Assembly (NCBI GenBank): GCA_003218535.1
Contig: QHNV01000044.1
Span: 1 to 36,959, forward strand
DNA length: 36,959 bases
Direction of reading: 5' to 3'
From: Verrucomicrobiota bacterium
GTDB taxonomy: Bacteria; Verrucomicrobiota; Verrucomicrobiia; Chthoniobacterales; UBA10450
Shown: positions 8,756 to 17,200 of the stretch, in pieces
How positions within the stretch are numbered: position 1 is the stretch's first letter
Layout of the letters: every line of letters begins with the position of its first letter
The notes under the pieces: model-generated
Database searches by the model: none
What the model was told of the DNA's origin: nothing
What the model saw: the letters and a program-made list of their open reading frames with translations, nothing else
Translations under genes and position numbers: made by a program

Positions 8756-8872
8756 GTTCCCCCTACGTTAAGACCGCAGCGTGAACCGGTAAACGTTTGC
8801 GCCCGATCACGAGTCAGGCCGATGGATTGACACTGCCGCTGCAAACCGGGATAGTTTGCATCCTTCAAATAA

Positions 8873-8944
8873 GGCGGGGTAGCCAAGTGGTAAGGTCGCG
8901 GTCTGCAAAACCGCTATTCGCGGGTTCGATTCCCGCCCCCGCCT
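8873..8944 (+). tRNA. tRNA-Cys(GCA)
   Basis: Acceptor GGCGGGG/CCCCGCC, anticodon stem GCGGT/ACCGC with loop CTGCAAA (GCA at 8905-8907), T arm GCGGG-TTCGATT-CCCGC, discriminator T; CCA not encoded. Confidence 0.95.
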
Positions 8945-9127
8945 CTTTCATAGGTAAAACCTTAAGAACCGCCTTCAAAAAAGGCCTGGTGGAAGCAGAG
9001 CTAACAACAACTCCACCGGATATCCGTCAATGTTCGCCCGCATCTTCGCTTGTCCAATCGTCTCCCTTAAAGCAATGTGCGATCAGTGTAGCCGAGGCCC
9101 GCTTCCTCGATCGAGCTCCCAAGAAAA

Positions 9128-11074
9128 ATGAAACAAACAATCAGTCAGCCTCGAGCGAGTGCGGCTCGTATCCCGGCCATCAATCGATTCATTGGCGGTC
9201 TCTTAAAATTCCCGATAGCGATCCTTACTGTCTCCATTGCGATCAATACGCTCGCTGCTCCGCCCGCAGCCCTTCTGGATGATACAAATGCCGCCGTTCG
9301 AGCGGTTATGGCTGTCCAAGGAGAGGTGACTCCCGATCTGATGCGACAGCCGGAGATTCTTGGGACTGCGGTCGGCGTCGATGCTGCGAGCACTCCTGTG
9401 TTAGCGATTTATGTTGACCGAGATTCGTCGAACGCGGCTGAAGTGCTTCGCAATCTCCCGAAACAATTTCGCGGCGTGAGCGTGCAGACTCATCTGACGG
9501 ATAAATTTCGTGCGATGAGTGTAAGCCACACAGCGAAACAGAACCCTCCGATTCAGCTCGGCACGTCGGGCGGCTGGGCGTATGATCTTGCGAACGGCTT
9601 TTGCTGCGGCGGTACTCTCGGCTCGCTGGTGAAAATTGGCAGCACACGTTACATTTTGAGTAATTATCACGTTTTGGAGTCGGACATCGTATCTGGCGGG
9701 AATAACACGACCGCACAGACCGGAGACCCTATTATTCAGCCCGGTTTGATTGATGTGAGCTGCAACAAAAATCTCGCGCAAACTGTCGGAACTCTGGTCA
9801 AGAAAAGCTCCCTGCCCGGAAGCAATGTGGATTGCGCTATCGCGAAAGTCGTTTCAGGGATGGTGCGCGCGGACGGCGCGATCCTTGAGACCGGCACCAT
9901 CTCGAATACAACCGTCGGCGCCTTCATCAATCAGGCCGTTAAGAAGAGCGGGCGGACGACTGGGTTGACGCATAGCTCAGTCTCGGGCTTAAACGCGACG
10001 ATCAGCGTTGCGTATGATAACGAATGCGCAGGCGGCGCAACGTTCACGAAGACATTTACCGGTCAAATAATGATAGCAAACGGCGGAAAGAACTTTTTGG
10101 ACAGCGGTGACTCGGGATCGCTAATGGTTGAAGACGTTTCGACAAAGCCCCACGCGGTTGGATTGCTCTTTGCCGGCAGCAGCACGGATGCGATTGCGAA
10201 TCCGATTGGCCAAGTCCTCACGTTCCTGGGCGCCACGATGGTAAGTGGCGGACCTAGTTGGTCCGATTTCGACGGAGACGGCAAGGCCGACATCTCGGTC
10301 TTTCGCAACGGATCTTGGTACGTGCTCAAAAGTTCGAATAACATGTTAGTCACCAGAACGTTCGGTGTCGGCACCGATAGGATCGCACCGGCCGATTATG
10401 ATGGGGATGGCAAAACCGATTTCGCCGTTTACCGCAATGGTTTTTGGTACATCTCCCAGAGTTCCAATGGCCAACTTCGGACCGCGCAATTAGGAGGAAG
10501 CGGTGATTTGCCTATTCCAGGAGATTTCGACGGTGATGGCAAGGCAGACATCGCCGTTTTTCACCCCTCAAATGGCACTTGGTACTACATCAAGAGCAGC
10601 AACGGACAGAAAGTAGCCGCGCAATTCGGCGCAAATGGGGACGTGCCGCTGCTGGGCGATTTTGACGGCGACGGCAAATCGGACTTGGCTGTCTTTCGCC
10701 CCGCAACTGCCTACTGGTTTTACCGCCGGAGCCGCGACGGCCAACTCCGTGGCATACACTTCGGAATCAGCTCCGATGTCCCGGTTCCAGGCGATTACGA
10801 TGGCGACAGCGTGTCGGACATCGCAATCTTTCGACCCAACACAGGCGTCTGGTATCGATTAAATAGTTCCGATGGCGCACTCGTATCGGGGCAGTGGGGT
10901 ACCAAGGGAGATAAACCCGTTCCGGCCGATTATGATGGGGATGGAAAGACGGATCTAGCAATCTATCGTGGTGCAACCTGGTACGTCCGGCGTAGCGTGG
11001 ATAATTCGGTTTTGATCAAAAACTTTGGATTGGAAACCGATGTTCATGTGCCCGCTGCATACTTGCGACAGTAA
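9128..11074 (+). CDS. Secreted chymotrypsin-like serine protease-domain protein with C-terminal FG-GAP/VCBS repeats
   Basis: Signal-like N-terminus; candidate triad contexts SNYHVL, VDCAIAKV, DSGDSGSLMV; repeated DFDGDGKADIAVFxxxxGxWY units. Confidence 0.85.
   Translation: MKQTISQPRASAARIPAINRFIGGLLKFPIAILTVSIAINTLAAPPAALLDDTNAAVRAVMAVQGEVTPDLMRQPEILGTAVGVDAASTPVLAIYVDRDSSNAAEVLRNLPKQFRGVSVQTHLTDKFRAMSVSHTAKQNPPIQLGTSGGWAYDLANGFCCGGTLGSLVKIGSTRYILSNYHVLESDIVSGGNNTTAQTGDPIIQPGLIDVSCNKNLAQTVGTLVKKSSLPGSNVDCAIAKVVSGMVRADGAILETGTISNTTVGAFINQAVKKSGRTTGLTHSSVSGLNATISVAYDNECAGGATFTKTFTGQIMIANGGKNFLDSGDSGSLMVEDVSTKPHAVGLLFAGSSTDAIANPIGQVLTFLGATMVSGGPSWSDFDGDGKADISVFRNGSWYVLKSSNNMLVTRTFGVGTDRIAPADYDGDGKTDFAVYRNGFWYISQSSNGQLRTAQLGGSGDLPIPGDFDGDGKADIAVFHPSNGTWYYIKSSNGQKVAAQFGANGDVPLLGDFDGDGKSDLAVFRPATAYWFYRRSRDGQLRGIHFGISSDVPVPGDYDGDSVSDIAIFRPNTGVWYRLNSSDGALVSGQWGTKGDKPVPADYDGDGKTDLAIYRGATWYVRRSVDNSVLIKNFGLETDVHVPAAYLRQ
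10262..11065 (+). repeat. FG-GAP/VCBS-type coding repeats with DxDGDG Ca-binding-like motifs
   Basis: DFDGDGKAD, DYDGDGKTD, DFDGDGKAD, DFDGDGKSD, DYDGDSVSD, DYDGDGKTD spaced about 45-50 aa apart. Confidence 0.85.
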
Positions 11075-11108
11075 GTGAAACGTGGAATTAACAGTCGGTT
11101 TTGCTAGG

Positions 11109-11211
11109 GGCACTGGCAAGCGGCTGGTGCGTCCAGCCACACACTCGTGTCGAGAGTGGCAATTAAGTGCGCGCACGCGTTCGCGCACTCAAAGCGGTGA
11201 CATGTCACCGC
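11109..11211. repeat. Run of four consecutive inverted repeats in an intergenic region
   Basis: GGCTGG-TGCGT-CCAGCC (11122-11138); CACTC-GTGTCGA-GAGTG (11142-11158); GTGCGCG-CACGCGTT-CGCGCAC (11167-11188); GCGGTGACATGTCACCGC (11194-11211). Confidence 0.75.
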
Positions 11212-11344
11212 ACGCCAACGACCAGAGGCGATACCGAAACCGTCTCATATGGTTTTAGATTTTTGATTGCCAATTCGTCCCGTCCGTTGCATTTTTCGCC
11301 CGGTCGCAGATCAAACTGGAGTCGAGACGAGGCAGGTCTTGTGG

Positions 11345-11364
11345 CACAGGCAGCTTAGCCTGTG
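11345..11364. repeat. Perfect hairpin CACAGGC-AGCTTA-GCCTGTG
   Basis: 7-bp perfect inverted repeat preceded by TTGTGG. Confidence 0.6.
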
Positions 11365-11386
11365 TTCACGCCGCAATACATCGCCG

Positions 11387-11569
11387 TTACTTCGGCACTA
11401 GTGCGGGCCCGGTTTCGGCGGTCTGTTGATTCATTTCATCTCCTATTGTGATGATGTCGCCACGGAAAGGCGGCGTCGCCTTGGTTGGGAACTGGGGCCG
11501 CAAAACACCGTACACATCCGCTGATGCGAGCATCACGGAAATGAAAACAAACACTGCTGCGCATTTCAT
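11387..11569 (-). CDS. Possible small secreted peptide (60 aa)
   Basis: Internal ATG gives MKCAAVFVFISVMLASADVYGVLRPQFPTK..., a signal-peptide-like N-terminus; no homology known. Confidence 0.4.
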   Translation of the reverse strand: MKCAAVFVFISVMLASADVYGVLRPQFPTKATPPFRGDIITIGDEMNQQTAETGPALVPK

Positions 11570-11876
11570 GTTGGTCGCGTGTACATGAATGCACGTGGCA
11601 TGGCAAGCGAAATTTTCGTGCTGATTTTCTACTTGTTGTGGCTCGCCCATGTGCAGCCTACTACATATGACAAAAAAAGGCGAAAGCCCGGCTGATTACT
11701 GATTCTAACGCAAAATCGGAAGCTGTGATCGCACACCGTTTTTCGGAATAACAGTTTTATTGCAGAGGCTGCGCTATTGCTTCTATATCGCACTCTCACA
11801 AGCAGGCGCTGTAAGCCAGCGGTCAGTACAAATTTCGCGTTTTGCATTTTTGATTTTGCACTAATGTCCAAACGGG

Positions 11877-13121
11877 ATGCCACAGTTTGCTTACCGCGCG
11901 CGTAATGCGCAGGGCGATCTGGTTGAGGGAGTTTTGGATTGCCCGGATCGCGGGATTGCCATTCACCAGATTGAATCGCAACGATGCATTCCGATCCGCA
12001 TCGAATTAGTCGGGGCACTGCCTACACCAGTTGGACGAGATGGCGCGGCAGCGGCAGGGCCGACTCAAAATCTAAAAATTCCGCACGGACAGTTGCTCGT
12101 TTTTACAGAGCAACTCGCTCATTTGCTGCAGGCTGGAATGACGCTGGACGAAGGATTGTCGATCTTAGAAAAGCGCTTGAAACAGCCGCGCGTCCAGCAA
12201 ATGACACATACGTTGCATCAAGCGCTAATCGATGGCCGGAGTTTTTCGCAGGCTTTGAGCGAGCTGCCGCGAATTTTTCCGCCGCTCTATGTAAATTTGG
12301 TTGCTGCCGGCGAAGCAAGCGGTGCGTTGCCACAGATTCTATTGCGACTAGTCAAACATCTGACGCAGGCGAAAGACTTGCGAGATCGGGTGCAGCAAGC
12401 GCTGATCTATCCGGCGTTTCTCACACTGGCGGGTCTCATCCTCGTTACAATTTTCATAACGTTCATGGTGCCACAGCTGACTGGGTTCATGGCGCAAACC
12501 GGCGGCGCGCTTCCATTACCGACCCGGATCCTGCTTCACGTTCACCATGCGATCACGAGTTATTGGTGGGTCGGCGTGGTTCTGGGCGTCGGCGCCATCG
12601 TTGGTTTCCGCGCGTTTGTGCGTACGAACGAGGGGCGAATCGCGTGGGACCGTTTCCGGTTGCTGATACCCGGCTATGGACGGGTAATCCGGCACCGTTA
12701 TTATGCGCAATTCTCGCGCACGCTGGGAACTTTGATGGAAAATGGGATTCCCCTGCTCCGCTCGCTGGATCTCGTAACTGAAATTGCTGGGAACAAATTT
12801 CTCGAATTAAAGTTGCGCGAAGTGCGCAGGGCGGTCATCGATGGCGCAACACTTTCCGTTGCTCTTCAGGCGCAAAAGCTCTTTCCAGATTTGTTGACCG
12901 ACATGATGTCGGTTGGAGAGCAGACTGGGCATTTCGCCGAGACCATGCAGGCAATCGCCGACGTTTATGAACGTGAACTGGACCGGAGCGTCGGTGTGAT
13001 CTCGCAACTGATCCCTCCGGTGATTATCGTAGTGATTGCAGTGCTGGTTGGTCTTGTCGTTTTCAGCATTCTCTCGGCGGTTTTCGAAATGACCCATAGC
13101 TTGCAATTTCGTCCACACTAA
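11877..13121 (+). CDS. gspF: Type II secretion/pilus inner-membrane platform protein GspF/PilC family
   Basis: MPQFAYRARNAQGDLVEG; LLVFTEQLAHLLQAGMTLDEGLSIL; FSRTLGTLMENGIPLLRSL; MSVGEQTGHFAETM. Confidence 0.94.
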   Translation: MPQFAYRARNAQGDLVEGVLDCPDRGIAIHQIESQRCIPIRIELVGALPTPVGRDGAAAAGPTQNLKIPHGQLLVFTEQLAHLLQAGMTLDEGLSILEKRLKQPRVQQMTHTLHQALIDGRSFSQALSELPRIFPPLYVNLVAAGEASGALPQILLRLVKHLTQAKDLRDRVQQALIYPAFLTLAGLILVTIFITFMVPQLTGFMAQTGGALPLPTRILLHVHHAITSYWWVGVVLGVGAIVGFRAFVRTNEGRIAWDRFRLLIPGYGRVIRHRYYAQFSRTLGTLMENGIPLLRSLDLVTEIAGNKFLELKLREVRRAVIDGATLSVALQAQKLFPDLLTDMMSVGEQTGHFAETMQAIADVYERELDRSVGVISQLIPPVIIVVIAVLVGLVVFSILSAVFEMTHSLQFRPH

Positions 13122-13167
13122 AATTTGCTTGCAATGCCAGCGGTGCTTCAATAGCCTCGCCGCCCAC

Positions 13168-14229
13168 ATGTTTCGTCGGGTCGCCTTCGCGTTATTCTTT
13201 AGCGCGATTTGTCGCGCTTCTGCGCAGGAGGCCCTGAGCGATGCTTTACTTTCGTCGGCCGACACATCGTCGCAGTCAGTTCCGGAGAGCGCCTGGATTG
13301 ATCTCCGTCAGAACGTGCCTGGAAATTCGAGAACGCAAAGCGCGCCGCCGTGGGTGGAAGCAGTGACCCTGTTGCGAGCGCAAGCAGCAGTCAACACGTC
13401 ACCGAAAAGCGTCTTTCGCATCCGCGTCACAAAGCCAAGCTCAGAGCACCAAGTTCTTCTTTTCCGCTTGTTCTTCGACGATAAGCCCAATCAACGCCCG
13501 GAATTAATTGCCTGGGATGAATCAGGCACCCACGTGCTGCGATCGGGCCTGCTGGGCTCGGGGGTTGGTTTGCCGAGTTCGGATTCCGTGATCATCCCCA
13601 TGAGTAGCGCCTCATCGATTGACATCGAAGTCCCTGGAGATGGAAAAACAGTGCGGACAGCATATCTCGACTGGATGACGAGCAGCGGGGTGGTTCATCC
13701 CGTAAATGCTGAGAACCGTGAGATGATTCCAGAACCCTTTTCCTCGATGCCGCAACTGCGTGCCCCGGCTGATGACGTTGAGCAATTCGGAACTGTGACG
13801 GCAACTCTTTCGGCAGAAACGATCCGAATCGGGCCGCAAATCCAGCAGGGCGCTGCGTTTCAATTTCCCATCGAAGCGCAACCGCTAGCTGCGCTGCTCA
13901 CATTCGAAATCGTGAGCCCGCGCATTGATGCACCGCCTGAGATCTATGTTAATGGCCACGACATCGGGCCGGCTTCGCTGACCCTGCCAGACCTGGCTGA
14001 CCCCGCTTACCGCGGTGAGGCCGAGCGGCTCGTCAGGCAAATGCATTTCCAATACACAGGCTGGCTGCGCGCGCAAAAGATCCTGCCGGTCACTAGTCTG
14101 AAAGTAGGAGCGAACGATTTGCTTGTAGTGAATGGGCCTAGCAGCGGTGCCTCCGCCGTCCGCGCCACGCAGATTCAATTAAAGTATCTGTGGGATAAGT
14201 CGGATTATCTTCTGCAGACCGGTCACTAG
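13168..14229 (+). CDS. Exported protein of unknown function in the gsp locus
   Basis: ATG at 13168 gives MFRRVAFALFFSAICRASAQ signal peptide; track start (TTG 13129) is less likely; lies between gspF and gspG. Confidence 0.75.
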   Translation: MFRRVAFALFFSAICRASAQEALSDALLSSADTSSQSVPESAWIDLRQNVPGNSRTQSAPPWVEAVTLLRAQAAVNTSPKSVFRIRVTKPSSEHQVLLFRLFFDDKPNQRPELIAWDESGTHVLRSGLLGSGVGLPSSDSVIIPMSSASSIDIEVPGDGKTVRTAYLDWMTSSGVVHPVNAENREMIPEPFSSMPQLRAPADDVEQFGTVTATLSAETIRIGPQIQQGAAFQFPIEAQPLAALLTFEIVSPRIDAPPEIYVNGHDIGPASLTLPDLADPAYRGEAERLVRQMHFQYTGWLRAQKILPVTSLKVGANDLLVVNGPSSGASAVRATQIQLKYLWDKSDYLLQTGH

Positions 14230-14252
14230 CAATTCCCCGAGTTTAAGGTAGC

Positions 14253-14277
14253 GTAGCCGCGAACCTGAAGAGGTTGC
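14253..14277. promoter_or_regulatory. GTAGCC-bordered hairpin just upstream of gspG
   Basis: GTAGCCGCGAACCTGAAGAGGTTGC; AACCT-GAAG-AGGTT stem extended by GC/GC with one bulge. Confidence 0.45.
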
Positions 14278-14289
14278 TCCTTACTGGAG

Positions 14290-14706
14290 ATGAAAATGAA
14301 AACGAAACAACAGGGTTTTACGCTGCTGGAGATCATGATCGTAGTGAGCATCATCGTCATCCTTTTAGGATTAGCGATCTCAAAAATTGGTAATCCGACT
14401 GGATTTGCGAAGCAGACGGCTGTTCGCGCTGACGTTCAAGCAATCGGGACACAGTTACAGCTTTACGAAAGCATGAATGGTTTTTATCCAACAACCGAGC
14501 AAGGATTGCAGGCGCTAGTGACCCAGCCGCAGAACGACCCGAGACCTGCCCGTTGGTATCAATTGTTCAAGCAAATCCCAAAAGATCCCTGGGGGAACGA
14601 TTACATTTACCGGTGTCCTGGCACCAAACATCCAGACAGTTACGACTTATTGTCCGCAGGACCCGATCGGAAATCTGACACAGCGGATGACGATTGGGGC
14701 GAATGA
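14290..14706 (+). CDS. gspG: Type II secretion major pseudopilin GspG
   Basis: QGFTLLEIMIVVSIIVILLGLA prepilin motif; FYPTTEQGLQALV; DPWGNDYIYRCPG; DLLSAGPDRKSDTADD. Confidence 0.96.
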   Translation: MKMKTKQQGFTLLEIMIVVSIIVILLGLAISKIGNPTGFAKQTAVRADVQAIGTQLQLYESMNGFYPTTEQGLQALVTQPQNDPRPARWYQLFKQIPKDPWGNDYIYRCPGTKHPDSYDLLSAGPDRKSDTADDDWGE

Positions 14707-14721
14707 CCGCCTCGGTCATTC
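14701..14721. terminator. Possible hairpin terminator between convergent gsp transcripts
   Basis: GAATGACC-GCCTC-GGTCATTC, 8-bp perfect stem overlapping the gspG stop; no strong T-tract. Confidence 0.45.
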
Positions 14722-14754
14722 GTTAACCTCAGAAGAGCAGGTCACGTCAGCGTT

Positions 14755-15402
14755 TTATTGTTGGGCACCCGGCGTCCTAAGAACTGGTTTGGGTTTTCTT
14801 AGCGGCAACCTTGGGTTTCTCTGGATCACACCGCGCGTGTGAGGAGGAGGTGTCTGCTGGTTTGAGACTGGAGGCACAAACGGAGTAGGCACTGGCAAGG
14901 CAGGCGCGGCGCCTGTGGGAGGCGCAGCAGTAATATCCGGTTCATTTGGCATCATATTCGGTTCGTTCGGCAGAGGGTTTGGCGCAGCCGGTGAGGATTG
15001 GGACATTAGCGCCTGATTAAAAGTGATGGACGCAAATTGTCCGTCCTTGCTAATGGTGACCTTGGTCTCACCGACCCGGTCCGACCATTCGATGCTGGCA
15101 ATGCTATAGCCATCTACCGGCTCTTTTGTAGTGAGATATTTTTTGAAATTATGATCCGAACTCGACGCGATGGTTACAAGGTCGCCTTCGGGTGAATGCG
15201 CCGCATTTGCCACGTACAGGTCTTTGGCAAAATCCGGTGTTGTCGCGGGCAACGCAACCGCCGTGGCAACTGCAAATGGCGACTTCTCCAGCATTGCCGA
15301 ATACCGGTCGAAGTTGAACCGTGGCGGAAGGACGTCGTCGGCATCACTCGAAAGCGCCCCCAGCAGGGCGAAGATAGACAGAATTGCGAGGAGATGTCTC
15401 AT
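14755..15402 (-). CDS. Exported Pro-rich protein of the T2SS locus, function unknown
   Basis: MRHLLAILSIFALLGALSSDA signal peptide; RYSAMLEKSPFAVAT; Pro-rich C-terminal half; downstream of the gspM-like gene on the same strand. Confidence 0.7.
   Translation of the reverse strand: MRHLLAILSIFALLGALSSDADDVLPPRFNFDRYSAMLEKSPFAVATAVALPATTPDFAKDLYVANAAHSPEGDLVTIASSSDHNFKKYLTTKEPVDGYSIASIEWSDRVGETKVTISKDGQFASITFNQALMSQSSPAAPNPLPNEPNMMPNEPDITAAPPTGAAPALPVPTPFVPPVSNQQTPPPHTRGVIQRNPRLPLRKPKPVLRTPGAQQ
14888..14915. repeat. GGCACTGGCAAG + palindrome CAGGCGC-G-GCGCCTG inside a coding region
   Basis: 12-mer GGCACTGGCAAG is identical to 11109-11120; followed by a 15-bp perfect palindrome. Confidence 0.6.
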
Positions 15403-15407
15403 AATAG

Positions 15408-15962
15408 CTATTTTGGTTGCTGTCCCGGCGCGAACCAGCGAGCGACCTTAAACTTGCCGCGCATCATCGTGGGATCACTGCTGTCGATCGCGAGATTAAC
15501 ATTCTCGAATACGACAAAAGCGTCGGGTCGCTGCAGATCGTACAGGAAATGGACGAGGGGCGGCCATTGGCTTTTAGTTTCAATCGAGGCAAACACAGTT
15601 TGGTGATAAGGAGTGGTTTCACCCGCGCCAATTGCAGGATTTTCAATCAAAACATTGTACTTGCCAGCCATTTGTTTCAACTGGTCGAGCAAGAGGGAGG
15701 CCTCGGCTGGGTTCTTAAGCGTTGGCTGATGTTCCCGAATCCATTGGGCGCGTTTCATCCAAAGATCACGTTCCTTAATATAGACAGCCTGCTCGGCCAG
15801 AACAGCCTTGCGTGTGACCAGCTCTCCCCGAGCGCGACCCAAAGCGCCGAAGAGCCAGCTCAAAATGAAAAGATTCAGCAGCACTAAGATCGTGCCCGCG
15901 ACGATCCATGAAAGTACGCGTTCGCGCGGATTCATTCGTCCGTACCAGTCGGGCATTATCAT
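15408..15962 (-). CDS. GspM/PilO-like T2SS assembly protein
   Basis: Single N-terminal TM (VLSWIVAGTILVLLNLFILSWLFGAL), coiled segment, small C-terminal domain; directly downstream of gspL-like gene. Confidence 0.7.
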   Translation of the reverse strand: MIMPDWYGRMNPRERVLSWIVAGTILVLLNLFILSWLFGALGRARGELVTRKAVLAEQAVYIKERDLWMKRAQWIREHQPTLKNPAEASLLLDQLKQMAGKYNVLIENPAIGAGETTPYHQTVFASIETKSQWPPLVHFLYDLQRPDAFVVFENVNLAIDSSDPTMMRGKFKVARWFAPGQQPK

Positions 15963-17200
15963 CTTGGTCTTCCCTCTATTCGGAACTGCGCATGATCGTT
16001 CGGCAAAATGCGGGGCGCAGACATGTCGAATTGAACTACGCCCAGTTCAGAGTTTTTCTTGATGCTCTCGATGAATTTGTAAGCGAGCGCTACGGTATTC
16101 GCCTCACCATCGACTGAAATTTGCCGTGCCGATTGATTGTACGCAGTGATACGCACATCTGCTGACGGTAGACTCTCGAAAAGATGCAGCAAGATTTCGA
16201 CTGGGTAATAGTGCGAATCAATGGCGGGCGCGAGCGCTTTCCAGTTGGCTTCTGTGGCGCGAACAAACTCGGTTTTCGGGGAATCAAGCGCAATCTGTCG
16301 CTCGATCCTTCCAATTCTCATGTGCATAAAGGCGAGATACGCCAGTAAAATGAAGAGCAGTCCGGCATAAGTGCTCCCGGCCCAGATGAGCCGTTTGCGC
16401 CATTCCAGTTGGCGAGCCAAATGCAACCGACGACGGCGCCAGCTTTCCGGGAGAAGGTTTAATTTGACTGGAGCGGGCGGCAGCTCGATGCCCACGATCT
16501 CAGCCGAGCTGGCCAGGATTCCCTGCACGGTGTCGCGCAGTCCGTAACATTTCTCGTCCAGCAATACGTTCGGGAAGGACGCGCTGATGCCTTGCAATTC
16601 GGCACTCAACCGTAACTGCGGCAATTCCATTTGTAACTGTTCGCCATTTGCGCTTTCCAATGTTCGAGCAAGGCTCAATTTTCCATTCTCAGTCACCGCA
16701 TAGACAAGGGTTTCACCCTCTGGATAAATCAGTAGGGCGTTTCCCTGTGGCGCGTAGGTGCTCGCCCGCTGCGACGCATAAACGGTCACCTGTCGCGGGA
16801 TGTAGCCACGCTTTAACAGCGGCTCCGCGATCTGGGCAAGCTGTTCGTTTCTGACTGCAACAGCCGAAACAACGCTACCAGTTTCGTTTTGCTCGATCAC
16901 TTCAAAATCGGTGGTCACTTCGTCGGGAGAAAATGGCAACGCCTTCTCAATCTGAATTCGAATCATTTCCGGAAACTCTGCGGGATCGGCCGTCGGCAAA
17001 CGAAACCGTTGAGCGAGCACAGCAGTAAGAGGCAGGCCGAGAATGAGATCGTCGGTAGGCATCAGCAGCGGCACTGCTTCTTCCAATGACTGCAGCTTGC
17101 GCACATTCCAGGAGCCATTTCGCTCTACTGAGCGGAGGAGATTCCAGCCGTGCGCGGTCGGAATAATAAAAACGGGGGTGCCCTGGGTCTCGATCGTCAA
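15959..17200 (-). CDS. GspL/PilM-PilN-like T2SS protein
   Basis: PilM-like N-terminal region (FPEMIRIQIEKALPFSPDEVTTDFEVIEQ), TM (LIWAGSTYAGLLFILLAYLAFM), PilN-like C-terminus (LPSADVRITAYNQSARQISVDGEA). Confidence 0.75.
   Translation of the reverse strand: MTIETQGTPVFIIPTAHGWNLLRSVERNGSWNVRKLQSLEEAVPLLMPTDDLILGLPLTAVLAQRFRLPTADPAEFPEMIRIQIEKALPFSPDEVTTDFEVIEQNETGSVVSAVAVRNEQLAQIAEPLLKRGYIPRQVTVYASQRASTYAPQGNALLIYPEGETLVYAVTENGKLSLARTLESANGEQLQMELPQLRLSAELQGISASFPNVLLDEKCYGLRDTVQGILASSAEIVGIELPPAPVKLNLLPESWRRRRLHLARQLEWRKRLIWAGSTYAGLLFILLAYLAFMHMRIGRIERQIALDSPKTEFVRATEANWKALAPAIDSHYYPVEILLHLFESLPSADVRITAYNQSARQISVDGEANTVALAYKFIESIKKNSELGVVQFDMSAPRILPNDHAQFRIEGRPR

Noticed and set aside
8797-9282. 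161-aa ORF running across the tRNA-Cys gene
   Set aside because: Overlaps a well-formed tRNA and the start of the protease gene; no coding signature
10262-11065. DNA-level tandem repeat or CRISPR-like array in the FG-GAP region
   Set aside because: Periodicity is at protein level (DxDGDG units) with divergent DNA; not a CRISPR array
11984-12781. 265-aa plus-strand ORF overlapping gspF in another frame
   Set aside because: gspF frame is clearly the coding one; this is an out-of-frame product
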